From Bog-473 sp963744225 (GTDB taxonomy: Bacteria > Actinomycetota > Acidimicrobiia > Acidimicrobiales > RAAP-2): a stretch of 64,000 bases of DNA. Shown here one piece after another: positions 54,048-62,924 of the stretch. The stretch is from NCBI GenBank assembly GCA_963744225.1, contig CAVUSV010000004.1, forward strand, positions 1,426,001 through 1,490,000. The letters run 5' to 3'. Numbering within the stretch: the first letter of the stretch is position 1; each line of letters starts with the position of its first letter. The position numbers were made by a program, and so were the translations under genes. The notes below the pieces were generated by a model, which was given only the letters and a program-made list of their open reading frames with translations, was not told the origin of the DNA and ran no database searches.

Positions 54048-54963
54048 TCAGGTGCCGGGGTCGGTTTCCTCCGGCCGCAGGTGGGCCATGAAGGTGGCCG
54101 ACCAGTCCGTGAGGTCGGCCGGGACGCTGTAGCCGGTCTCGTCGTTGATGGCCGCCCAGTTCCGGGCCACGTCTTCCATCGTCGGCTCTGGCCCGCGCTG
54201 GACGTACCCCGTCGTCGACGCGATGAACAGGCGCGCGAAGCGGCCGAAGCCGGCCGTGTAGATCTCGCCGCTGACGGGGCACGACTCGTGGGCGAGGAAG
54301 GCGGCCATCGGCGCCACGAGTGCCGGCGACATTTCCGGGGCGCCTGATCCTTGGCCCGCCATCCGTGTCATCGCTGCCGGTGCGATGAGGTTGACCGTGA
54401 TCCCGTGGGGACCGCCGGCGACGCTCAGACTGCCGCGCCAGGCCGATCACCGCACCCTTGGCCGCGGCGTACGACGCGTTGGTGGCCAGCCCGAGCATCC
54501 CGGTGGAGGTCGTCATCACGATCCGGCCATAGCCCCGTTCGACCAGGTGGGGCCACGCGGCGCGGGTCGTGTTGAACGAACCACCCACATGCACCGCCAG
54601 GTGCCGGGCGAGGTTGTCTGCGTCTGCCTCCGGGAACCCGGCCCACCTGATGATGCCGGCGTTGTTGATCACGATGTCGAGGTCCCCGAACTCCTCGAGC
54701 GCCGCACCGACGAGCGTCGCTGCGCCGGACTCGGTTGCCACGTCGCTGGCGTCGGCGAGGGCAATCCCGCCCGCGGCCACGATCTCGGCGGCCACGCCGG
54801 CGGCCGGCCCGGTGTCCGCTCCGGTGCCGTCCATCGTCCCGCCGAGGTCGTTGACGACGACGCGAGCCCCCCGCTCCGCCAGCAGCAGCGCATAGGCGCG
54901 GCCGATGCCACGGCCGGCGCCGGTGATGACGGCAGTGCGCCCTTCGAAGCTGAGCTCGCTCAG
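54048..54963 (-). pseudogene. SDR, MFE-2-like 3-hydroxyacyl-CoA dehydrogenase type, frameshifted
   Basis: About 304 residues after removing one extra base near 54432. The first frame has TAVITGAGRGIGRAYALLLA, VVVNDLGGTMDGTGADTGPA (the long loop typical of the multifunctional-enzyme-2 SDR group), INNAGIIRW and YAAAKGAVIGLAR. The second continues with SVAGGPHGITVNLIAPAAMT and a C-terminal extension with EIYTAGFGRFARLF. The only start keeping the cofactor domain is CTG 54963, which overlaps the amidohydrolase stop (CTGA). The group oxidises 3-hydroxyacyl-CoA, consistent with the CoA-dependent part of the cluster. Confidence 0.82.
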
Positions 54964-56204
54964 GCGGCCACCGAGGTCTCGAACCCGAGCAGCCGACCCA
55001 AGGTGCCACCGACAAGTGCGGCCCGCTCGTCGGTCGGAAGGTCGCCGAGCAGCTGCGCGATCAGTTCTCGGCTCCCACGGAACGTCCCTTCTGCGTGCGG
55101 GTAGTCGTTGCCCCACACGATGGTCGACAGCCCGGTGATGTGCCGGCAGGCGACCGCCACGGGATCGTCCTGGAAGGAGATGTGGAACTGGCGCCGGACG
55201 TAGTCGCTCGGCAGGAGCGGGTAGGGCCATTTCTCGTTCAGGCGGAACAGCTGCGCCATGCTGGGCTGGTCGTTGGCGGGGCGCGTCTCGTCCCAGTAGC
55301 CGAGCCACCAGTCGGCATCCTGGCCGATGCCGGTGACCCAGCACTTGTCCATGGCGCCCACCAACGACGCCAGCCAGTGGGCGTTGAACTCGATCAGCGC
55401 GAAGTGGAGGTCGGGATAGCGCGCCGGAACGCCGCCGCCGATCAGCTCGCACATGATCTGCTGGGGGACCATCGTGCTGTAGATGCATTGTGTGACCATC
55501 CGCTTTGCCGCCGATTTCTCTGTCATCGGCTGATTGACCTGGGCGGCTGATTCCATGACCACCTTGAGCGTCGTGGAGGCCGGGTCGTTGACCTTCACGC
55601 CACCGGTCTGGGTGTGAATGAACACGTGGACGCCGTTGGACTGGGCCGCCGCCCACACGGGGTCGTACTCCCGCGCGTAGTACGGCTTCGGTGGCACCGC
55701 AGGGAGGAGAATGGCGCGGAATCCGGCGGCGGCCACCCGCTCGATCTCGGCGACGGCGCCGTCGATGTCGGTGAGAGGCACGGGAGCGGTCGGCGCCAGC
55801 CGCGAGAAGTACGGCTGAAAACGCTCAATGACGTAGTCGTTGTACACATGGGCGTGCGCCATGGAGAGCTCGTGGTCGTCGGAATAGAGTCCGAACAACG
55901 AAAGGTTGGGATGCATCACCTGGATGTCGACACCGTCGAGGTCCATGTCGTCCAGAATCTGATCGGGGTCGCCTTCGGGCATCCGCCCGCCGGTCTGGCG
56001 GTACCGCGAGATCGTCCAACCCTCGAAACCAGGCGTATGCAAGCGCCGGAAGATCCGGGCGCCACCTTCAACGAGGGGCTCAATCTCGAAGTCCTCCTCC
56101 CAGACGGCTCGATCCCGCAGGTGTTTCGGCAGACGGGTGCGGAAGAGATCCGTGGGTTCGAGCAGGTGGCCATCGGCAGAAACGACCAAGTCTTTTTGTG
56201 TCAC
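54960..56204 (-). CDS. Amidohydrolase family protein (ACMSD/decarboxylase-like)
   Basis: A 414-residue metal-dependent TIM-barrel protein. VVSADGHLLEPTDLFRTRLP is the N-terminal metal-binding strand with DGH, VHVFIHTQTGG carries a His, HFALIEFNAHWLASLVGAMD and IVWGNDYPHAEGTF the terminal metal-binding Asp. These fit the Amidohydro_2 group that includes ACMSD and other non-oxidative decarboxylases or hydrolases of ring-derived acids. The gene is divergent from a cyclase-family hydrolase with operator B between. Confidence 0.9.
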   Translation of the reverse strand: MTQKDLVVSADGHLLEPTDLFRTRLPKHLRDRAVWEEDFEIEPLVEGGARIFRRLHTPGFEGWTISRYRQTGGRMPEGDPDQILDDMDLDGVDIQVMHPNLSLFGLYSDDHELSMAHAHVYNDYVIERFQPYFSRLAPTAPVPLTDIDGAVAEIERVAAAGFRAILLPAVPPKPYYAREYDPVWAAAQSNGVHVFIHTQTGGVKVNDPASTTLKVVMESAAQVNQPMTEKSAAKRMVTQCIYSTMVPQQIMCELIGGGVPARYPDLHFALIEFNAHWLASLVGAMDKCWVTGIGQDADWWLGYWDETRPANDQPSMAQLFRLNEKWPYPLLPSDYVRRQFHISFQDDPVAVACRHITGLSTIVWGNDYPHAEGTFRGSRELIAQLLGDLPTDERAALVGGTLGRLLGFETSVAA

Positions 56205-56287
56205 CGTGGCGACCTCCCTGCGCGGGACTCGACACCCGCGTCGAGCCGGAACGCGCTTCGCGGCAGGCGTGAAGCGCGTTCGCAGAC

Positions 56288-56307
56288 TAGACCAACCGGT
56301 CGGTACA
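56288..56307. promoter_or_regulatory. Cluster operator B (amidohydrolase/cyclase promoter)
   Basis: TAGACCAACCGGTCGGTACA matches the reverse strand of operator D (TATACTAACCGGTCGGTACA) at 18 of 20 bases and the ideal palindrome TGTACCGACCGGTCGGTACA at 17 of 20. Confidence 0.8.
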
Positions 56308-56362
56308 TTTCAATGCAGGACGACGGGCCGACGGTCCATTGATGCCGGAGGGAAGAACAACC

Positions 56363-57418
56363 ATGACGAAGCGCTGGACGCAGCGCCCACCGGGCTCCAC
56401 CTGGGGCGATTGGGGCGACGACGACGAGCTCGGCCGTATCAACTTGCTGACCCCCGACAAGGTGCTCCAGGGCGTTCACGAGGTCGAGGCCGGTCTCAGC
56501 TTCTGCCTGAGTTTGCCGCTCGACTACCCCGGGGGGACCGCCTTGAACCAGCGCCGCCGCCCGCCGGTCCTCGCGCCGACCGAGGACATGCGGGGCAACC
56601 CCGACACCTTCTACAACGTCCACATGAGCGCGATGGAGGAGGGAGACCCTCGCTACGTCGACGTGTGGGCTGACGACGTGGTGACCCTCTCGCTGCAGTA
56701 TTCGACGCAATGGGATTCCCTGGCGCACGTCGGGGCCGAGTTCGACGCCGACGGCGACGGGATTGAGGAGGCGGTCTATTACAACGGGTACCGCGCCGGA
56801 GTCGATCTCGTCGGGCCACAGCCCGACGCCGAGGGGGTCGGAGGCCTCCACCGTTGCTTTGCCCGCCACCTCGGGCTGGAGCATATGGCCTCGACCGGCG
56901 TCCAGGGGCGTGGCGTCCTCGTCGACCTGGCCCATCACCTGGGGCACGACTGGCGTGGGGTCGACCGCACGACGCTCGAGGAGATTCTGGCGGCGGACCA
57001 GGTGGTGATCGAGCCTGGCGACATGCTCCTCTTGCACACCGGCTTCGCCACCAAGGTGCTCGAGTGGAACCGTGATCCGGATCCCGTGAAGATCCACATG
57101 ATGTGCACCTATCTCGATGCGCGGGACGAGTCCTTGTTGGAGTGGATCGCCGAATCACAGATCTCCGCGCTGGTCGCGGACAACTACGCCGTCGAAGGAC
57201 TGCTCGGCCGCGATCGCAACGAGAGCCGGCATTCGTTCCTGCCGATTCACCACCTCTGCCTCTTCAAGCTCGGGGTGCCGCTCGGCGAGATGTGGTACCT
57301 CCATGAACTGGCGGCGTGGCTGCGCGCCCACGATCGCAGCCGGTTTCTGCTTACCGCACCGCCGCTCCGCCTGCCCGGAGTGGTCGGCTCACCTCTGACG
57401 CCGGTCGCGACCGTCTGA
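56363..57418 (+). CDS. Cyclase family metal-dependent hydrolase
   Basis: A 351-residue protein of the cyclase/kynurenine-formamidase-like family. GSTWGDWGDDDELGRINLLT is the conserved start of the long-form group, QWDSLAHVGAEFDADGDG the metal-binding region and GRGVLVDLAHHLG, PGDMLLLHTGFA further family motifs. These enzymes hydrolyse amides, lactones or ring ketones with a manganese or zinc ion. ATG 56363 has a GGAGGGA site. Its end overlaps the convergent monooxygenase gene by 30 bp. It could open a lactone made by that enzyme. Confidence 0.88.
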   Translation: MTKRWTQRPPGSTWGDWGDDDELGRINLLTPDKVLQGVHEVEAGLSFCLSLPLDYPGGTALNQRRRPPVLAPTEDMRGNPDTFYNVHMSAMEEGDPRYVDVWADDVVTLSLQYSTQWDSLAHVGAEFDADGDGIEEAVYYNGYRAGVDLVGPQPDAEGVGGLHRCFARHLGLEHMASTGVQGRGVLVDLAHHLGHDWRGVDRTTLEEILAADQVVIEPGDMLLLHTGFATKVLEWNRDPDPVKIHMMCTYLDARDESLLEWIAESQISALVADNYAVEGLLGRDRNESRHSFLPIHHLCLFKLGVPLGEMWYLHELAAWLRAHDRSRFLLTAPPLRLPGVVGSPLTPVATV

Positions 57419-59054
57419 CGAGCGCGAGAGCCGGAACGACTTGTAGTCGTTCTCAATGACCTTGGCGATCTCCTTGAAGAGCTTCGGCCGGCCGCCCGAG
57501 TTGAGCAGGTACTTGCGCGGCTTCCCGGGGATGTTGGACCCGAAGAAGTAACTGCTCTCTCCGAAGGGACCGTTCCCCGCGCCCTTGTCCACCATGGCGG
57601 TCCAGTCATCCTCGGCCGCGGCGTCCACCTCGATCGTGTCGTAGCCGTGCTCGCGCACGTACGTCATGGCGTCAGTGATGAAGTCGACCTGGTCGCCGTT
57701 GTAGCGCGGGTTGTTCCCGGCTGCGGCGTGGGGACCACCGGGGAAGAAGAGGTTGGGGAAACCGTTCGTCTGGACGCCGAGAAAGGTCCTCGGGCCGTCG
57801 GCCCAGTGATCCTCGAGCGCGAGGCCGTTCCGTCCACGGATACCCATGCGGGTGAGCGCGCCGGTGCCGAAGTCGAACCCGGTCGCCCACACCACGATGT
57901 CGAAGGGCCGCGTACCCTCCACCGTCTCGATCCCCTCTTCGGTGACGCGCACGATCGCGGTCTGCTTGAGATCGACGAGCGAGACGTTGGGCCGGTTGAA
58001 CACCTCGTAGTAGCCGGTCACGAACGGCGGTCGCTTCTCGCCGAAGCGGTGGTCCTTTGGGATGAGCTTGTCTGCCACGGCGGGATCCTCGACGAGGCCG
58101 CGGATTTTGCCGGTGATGAACTCGCACCACTCGGCGTTGGCGGCGGGATCGAACAGCAAGTCGGTGTAGTTGCTGCTGAGCTTCGAGAAGCCCGGACTCC
58201 TCCACATGATTTCGAAGAACGCTTTCCGTTCCTCTTCGGAGTCGTCGAAGGTGGCGCGATCGTGTGGCGGGTGGAGGAACCCGGCGACCGAGGTGTTCAG
58301 CACCTCGCGCATCGAGCGCGAATCCGGCCCGGAGCCGTGCCTGCTCCTCGGGAGTGATCGGTGCGTTGTTGAGCGGCGTGCACCAGTTCGCGCTGCGCTG
58401 GTACACCGTCAGGGAGGCAACCTCGTCGGCGATGGCCGGGATGATCTGCACACCGCTCGACCCGGTTCCGATGACCGCGACGTGCTTTCCGGTGAAGTCG
58501 ACCGGGCCCGGCGGCCAGAGTCCCGTGTGATACGACTCGCCTCGGAAGTCCTCGCGGCCCGGCACGTCCGGGAAGTACGGCACCGAGAGAACGCCCGTGG
58601 CCGCAATGAGGAACCGGGCCCGGAGAACCGAGCCGTTGCTCGTCGTGACGGCCCACCTTCCCGACGCTTCGTCGTAGTCGGCCGCGGTGACCTTGGTGCC
58701 GAATCGCATGTGCCGGCGGAGATCGAAGCGGTCGACCACGTGGTTGAGGTACTGCTCGGTCTCGGGCTGCTCTGCGAAGTGCTCCCGCCACTCCCATTCG
58801 TCGAACAGCTCCCGCGAGAACAGGTAGGCGTAGGTGTAGCTCTCCGAGTCGAAGCGTGCCCCGGGGTAGCGGTTCCAGTACCACGTTCCGCCCGCGCCGT
58901 CGCCGGCTTCGGCCAGCTGCACGGAGAAGCCCGCGTCCCGGGCGCGGTACAGCTGATAGATGCCGGTGATGCCCGCGCCAACGACCAGCACGTCGGTCTC
59001 GGTCGGCGGCCGGCGCGGACTGTCGTCGGGTGCGGGTTCGGGAGATGTCGTCAT
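57389..59054 (-). pseudogene. Baeyer-Villiger monooxygenase, frameshifted
   Basis: About 554 residues after correcting one extra base near 58320. The first frame has LVVGAGITGIYQLYRARDAG (FAD), the BVMO fingerprint FRGESYHTGLWP (residues 170-181, FxGxxxHxxxWP) and VIGTGSSGVQIIP (NADPH). The second continues with REVLNTSVAGFLHPPHDR, RPFDIVVWATGFDFGTGALT and GKPRKYLLNSGG. BVMOs insert oxygen next to a ketone to give an ester or lactone using NADPH and O2. The shift is in GGATTCGCGCTCGATG. Divergent from the Rieske gene with operator D between. Confidence 0.88.
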
Positions 59055-59122
59055 GGAGCCGCGAACTGCGTGGGTCACCGTGTCATCCGCGGCCCGCTCC
59101 GCAGGCTGCGCCGTCTCGATAT

Positions 59123-59142
59123 TGTACCGACCGGTTAGTATA
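59123..59142. promoter_or_regulatory. Cluster operator D (BVMO/Rieske promoter)
   Basis: TGTACCGACCGGTTAGTATA has a perfect left half-site TGTACCGACC and a 7-of-10 right half-site. It lies 68 bp from the BVMO start and 31 bp from the Rieske start. Confidence 0.8.
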
Positions 59143-59173
59143 CTCCTGCGCACGGAAGGGTGAATGGGCCACC

Positions 59174-60547
59174 ATGGCGATTGTGGATCAAAAGTGGTCG
59201 GCGCTCCCGGTGGCCCATGCGATGGAGGTCCCGGACCGGGTCCCGAAGCAGCGCTACTTCGATCCCGACTTCTACCAGATGGAGGTCGAGCGCCTCTGGC
59301 CGCGGGTCTGGCAGATGGCATGCCGGCTCGAGGAGATCCCCGAGGCGCGCGACTTCGTCGAGTACGAGATCCTCGATCAGTCGATCATCGTGCTGCGCAC
59401 CGACGACGGGGAAGTGCGCGCCTTCCAGAATGCCTGCCGGCACCGCGGCGTCAAGGTCGTTGAGGGCCGAGGGAAGCTGAAGAGCGGTTTCACCTGCCCT
59501 TTCCACGGCTGGTGCTACGGCCAGGACGGCAAGAACACCTTCGTCTCGAAGGCGAAGACGTTCTCCGAGCACAACCTTCGCCCGGAGGACCTGAATCTCA
59601 CGCCCGTGCGCTGCGAGGTTTGGGGCGGGTGTGCCTGGGTCAATCTCGACGACGACGCGCCGCCGTTGCGAGAGTGCATCGAGCCGTTCGCCACCATTCT
59701 CGATGCCTGGAAGGTGGAGTCGATGCGCGCCGAGTGGTGGCACGCGTTTCGTCTCCCCGTGAACTGGAAGCTCGCGGAGGAGGCGTTCCTGGAGCAGTAC
59801 CACGTGATCGAGACGCATCCCGAGCTCGTCATCCCCGGGCGCTTCCCGCCCCGCAACCCGGAGGCGTTCGACCCGAAGGTCTTCGTCGATGCCGAGCTGC
59901 ACTACCTCCACGTGATGAGCGACGGCATGGCCGGGATGGTCCACGCCAACGATGTGCGCGTCGCCGAGGGCCTGAGGGACATGGTGCTGCCCGCCGACCC
60001 TTCCCGGGCGATCCCCGAATGGCATCACAGGCTCAACGAGGCCGTCACGAGCTGGCACAGGGCCCAGGGGTCCGACATCCCCGACATCAACGAGCTCGAC
60101 GCCCAGGGCTTGAACGAGTCGATGTTCTTCTGCTTTCCGCACTACTTCGTGCTGCCCATGTACAGCAGCGCCTCTGCCTATCGTTTCCGCCCGCTGGGTC
60201 CCGAGGAGACACTGATGGAGATCTGGTCGCTCACGCGATTCGCGGCGGGGAGTGACCTGGGGCGGCCCACGCCGCCCGAGCCCTGGGAGTTCGACGACCC
60301 GCGGGTGCCGCCGATCCCGACACAGGACTTCTCGAACCTGCCGCGGCAGCAGCGCGGCCTGCACGCCACGGGCTTCGAGTACATGCGCCTGTCCGAGGGA
60401 ATTGAAGGAGGCGTCGCCAACTTCGAGCGCACCGTCGACGGTTTCCTCGCCGGCCTTCCCCACGAGAAGCTGCGCCAGGCGCTGCACGAAATCAACCTGA
60501 ATCCACTCGAGCGGCCCATCGTCGATCTCGGGTTCGAGGGCGGGTGA
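59174..60547 (+). CDS. Rieske [2Fe-2S] ring-hydroxylating oxygenase, alpha subunit
   Basis: A 457-residue oxygenase. The Rieske cluster ligands are Cys88, His90, Cys108 and His111 (CRHRG...CPFHGW). The mononuclear iron site has NWKLAEEAFLEQYHVIETHP with His210 and His215. A gap of this size after the Rieske domain and no beta subunit nearby point to an alpha-only (trimeric) oxygenase, as for KshA or carnitine/aromatic types. Such enzymes need a separate reductase, which is not in the window. ATG 59174 is used. Its stop overlaps the SnoaL-like start (TGATG). It would start the pathway by hydroxylating the substrate. Confidence 0.93.
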   Translation: MAIVDQKWSALPVAHAMEVPDRVPKQRYFDPDFYQMEVERLWPRVWQMACRLEEIPEARDFVEYEILDQSIIVLRTDDGEVRAFQNACRHRGVKVVEGRGKLKSGFTCPFHGWCYGQDGKNTFVSKAKTFSEHNLRPEDLNLTPVRCEVWGGCAWVNLDDDAPPLRECIEPFATILDAWKVESMRAEWWHAFRLPVNWKLAEEAFLEQYHVIETHPELVIPGRFPPRNPEAFDPKVFVDAELHYLHVMSDGMAGMVHANDVRVAEGLRDMVLPADPSRAIPEWHHRLNEAVTSWHRAQGSDIPDINELDAQGLNESMFFCFPHYFVLPMYSSASAYRFRPLGPEETLMEIWSLTRFAAGSDLGRPTPPEPWEFDDPRVPPIPTQDFSNLPRQQRGLHATGFEYMRLSEGIEGGVANFERTVDGFLAGLPHEKLRQALHEINLNPLERPIVDLGFEGG

Positions 60548-60960
60548 TGGCAGAGACAAGCACAGCAGCGACCTACGCGCAGACCGTTGCCGGCGTCCGC
60601 GCCACTATGGCCGCGTACGCGCAGGCGCTCGACGACGGCCGGACCGACGAGGTCGTGGCCACCTTCTGCGCCGACGGCTCCCTGGAGATGCCGGGGACGG
60701 GCACGTATGCGGGCCACGCCGCCCTCCGCGAGGCCTTCTCTAATTGGAAGCCGAGGCAACCCCAGCGTCACCTCGTTCTCAACACGCTCGTCACCGACTG
60801 GAACGACGACGAAGCCTGCGCCAGCAGCGACGTGATCTTCATCCTGAAAGGGGAGGACGGCTGGGCGATACAGCTCGTCGGGCGGTATCACGATGTGCTC
60901 CACCGGGCCGAAGGAAGGTGGCGGTTCCACCGCCGGACCGCGGAGTTCGTCACGTCGTGA
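60547..60960 (+). CDS. SnoaL-like (NTF2-fold) protein
   Basis: A 137-residue protein: TVAGVRATMAAYAQALDDGR helix, ATFCADGSLEMPGTGTYAG strand and turn, HLVLNTLVTDW and RWRFHRRTAEFV strand, typical of SnoaL_4-like proteins and similar in size to beta subunits of ring hydroxylases. It is translationally coupled to the Rieske gene upstream and to the SDR downstream (GTGA). It might stabilise the oxygenase or isomerise its product. Confidence 0.85.
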   Translation: MAETSTAATYAQTVAGVRATMAAYAQALDDGRTDEVVATFCADGSLEMPGTGTYAGHAALREAFSNWKPRQPQRHLVLNTLVTDWNDDEACASSDVIFILKGEDGWAIQLVGRYHDVLHRAEGRWRFHRRTAEFVTS

Positions 60961-61733
60961 CCAGATCGCCGACATCGACCCCCCGGAGCGGCCGGGTCGC
61001 CATCGTCACCGGCGGCGGCTCGGGTATCGGGTTGGCCATCAGCGAGCGGCTCGCCGCCGATGGGGCGGCGGTGGCCGTCCTCGACCGCGACGCCGCCTCG
61101 GCGGAGGACGCCGCCGCCAAGATCTCCTCCAGTGGCCTCCCGGCGATCGGCGTCGAGGCCGACGTCACCGACCGGGCCCGCGTGGAGGCGGCGGTGGCCG
61201 AAACCGCTGCTCGCCTCGGTGCTCCAACGATCCTCGTCAACAACGCCGGGCTCCACCTGTTCGGTCCGTTCCTCCAGATCGACGAGGACACCTGGCGGCG
61301 GGTGCTCGACATCAACCTGACCGGCACCTACCACGGCTGCCAGGCCGTGCTCCCGCACATGCTCGAGGCCGGTTGGGGCCGCATCGTCAACATCTCCTCG
61401 TCGAGCGCCCAGGGTGGCCAGCCGTTCATGGCGGCCTACGTGTCGTCCAAGGCCGGGGTCATCGGGCTCACCCAGGCCCTCGCGCTCGAGTTCGGACCCA
61501 AGGGCATCACGGTCAACACGATCCCTCCCGGGTTCATCGACACCCCGATGCTGCGCGCCCAGGAGGCGAAGGGCCTTCTCGGGGCCGGGGTCGACGAGCA
61601 CGCGGCGCGCACCCCGGTCCGCCGCATCGGCCGTCCCGAGGACGTCGCCGCCGCCACTGCGTTCCTCGTGAGCGAGGAGGCGTCGTACATCACCGGTCAG
61701 GTGTTCGGCGTCAACGGCGGGCGCAAGACCTGA
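60957..61733 (+). CDS. SDR family oxidoreductase
   Basis: A 258-residue classical SDR: VAIVTGGGSGIGLAISERLA, VAVLDRDA (Asp: NAD), LVNNAGLHLF, VNISSSSAQGG and YVSSKAGVIGL, ending FGVNGGRKT. It is close to the SDR at 44345 in its second half. GTG 60957 overlaps the SnoaL stop. In the Rieske operon it is the natural candidate to oxidise the newly made alcohol to the ketone used by the monooxygenase. Confidence 0.93.
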   Translation: MTRSPTSTPRSGRVAIVTGGGSGIGLAISERLAADGAAVAVLDRDAASAEDAAAKISSSGLPAIGVEADVTDRARVEAAVAETAARLGAPTILVNNAGLHLFGPFLQIDEDTWRRVLDINLTGTYHGCQAVLPHMLEAGWGRIVNISSSSAQGGQPFMAAYVSSKAGVIGLTQALALEFGPKGITVNTIPPGFIDTPMLRAQEAKGLLGAGVDEHAARTPVRRIGRPEDVAAATAFLVSEEASYITGQVFGVNGGRKT

Positions 61734-61734
61734 C

Positions 61735-62302
61735 GTGGGGCGAGTCGACCCGATCCCGCCGGGTCAGTGGCCGCGGGAGATGCGCGCTGCCCTGGCCCCG
61801 CTCCAGCCACCAACTCCCCGAGACCCATCTCGGCCCAAGGGTCTCAACCTGCTCGGACTCCAGGCCCACCACCCGGCGCTCACCGGTGCCTACAACCAAC
61901 TCATCGGGCATCTGCTGTACGGCTCGACGATCACGGCCCGCCAGCGTGAGTTGCTCGTTCTCCGGGTGGCCACCCTGCGTGCCTCCACCTACTTGTGGGA
62001 GCAGCACGCCGAATCGGCTGGTGACGCCGGTATCACCGGCTCCGAGGTCGAGCGGGTGAAGGTCGGTCCCGATGCCGAGGGTTGGACGCCCGTGGAGGCC
62101 GCGCTGCTGCGTGCCGCCGGCGAGCTGGTGCAGAGCGCGGCAGATCGGCGACGCGACGTGGGTGACCCTGACCGCCGAACTCGATACGCGCCAACTGATG
62201 AACGTGGTGTTCACCGTCGGTGCCTACGACCTCCTGGCCATGGCGTTGCGCACCTTTGCGGTGGAGCTCGATGATGACTTGGGGAATCGGGCCTCTCCCT
62301 GA
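61735..62302 (+). pseudogene. Carboxymuconolactone decarboxylase family protein, frameshifted
   Basis: About 188 residues after removing one extra G near 62139. The first frame includes NLLGLQAHHPALTGAYNQLI, ITARQRELLVLRVATLRAST and YLWEQHAESAGDAG, the AhpD/CMD core. The second frame finishes the fold with QIGDATWVTLTAELDTRQLM and VVFTVGAYDLLAMALRTF. CMD-like proteins decarboxylate ring lactones or act as thiol peroxidases; the CxxC of AhpD is missing here. It follows the SDR by one base and ends the operon. Confidence 0.8.
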
Positions 62303-62364
62303 ACCCATGACGTCGCAAGCGGCCGGACCACATGGCGGGCGTCCTGCCCTGCGGCTGCGGGCCG

Positions 62365-62640
62365 CTAGGTCTCGAGGCGCTCGAGGAGGCGCACGGTGAC
62401 GGTCTCGCCCGCTTCCTTGCCGATGGCCGCTCGCAACTCGCTCTTAACGGGCAGTTTGTGCGTGCCGTCGCCGAGCGCCATGAACGAGCTGCGGAAGGGC
62501 TTCCCGTCAACCGTGCCGCGCACCTTGACCAGTCCCCGGGTGCCGAAGTAGTCGGCCGATCCTGGCATGACGATGTACGTCCACCCACCCTTCTCGGGAC
62601 TCCGCTGCAGCGTCGCCTCGAACTGCTTGTGCAACTTCAC
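62365..62640 (-). CDS. DUF1905 domain protein
   Basis: A 91-residue protein matching the DUF1905 beta-barrel: FEATLQRSPEKGGWTYIVMP, RGTVDGKPFRSSFMALGDG, HKLPVKSELRAAIGKEAGET and VTVRLLERLET. GTG 62640 is chosen because it follows a strong AAGGAGA site at 6 bases. Members occur in many bacteria alone or fused to YdeI-like domains; function unknown. Confidence 0.88.
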   Translation of the reverse strand: MKLHKQFEATLQRSPEKGGWTYIVMPGSADYFGTRGLVKVRGTVDGKPFRSSFMALGDGTHKLPVKSELRAAIGKEAGETVTVRLLERLET

Positions 62641-62871
62641 GACGTCTCCTTCCGTTGCCGCGTTCAGCCGCGCACCGCGTCCGGCCCCGCACGGCGGCGA
62701 GGCACCGTGCGGCGCCAATTGTGCCGTTCACGTCGTTCGACGGGGGCCAGCTTTGCAATTCATCGAGCGTCGCCGCAGAACGTCCTCCGGCCCTCGACTC
62801 TCGGGCAGGGCAACCCTCGGTGCGGGACCCGGGACGCGCTCGACGACAAAGGGAACAAATCGCGACGTTCC

Positions 62872-62899
62872 GGAGCGATGAATTTGGAGCGATGAATTT
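62872..62899 (+). repeat. Tandem 14-bp duplication
   Basis: GGAGCGATGAATTT is present twice head to tail, ending 26 bp before the possible ATG of the ECF sigma gene. Each copy contains a GGAG and an ATG. Confidence 0.85.
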
Positions 62900-62924
62900 C
62901 GGGCGGCGCTGCCGTCTCGTCAGT

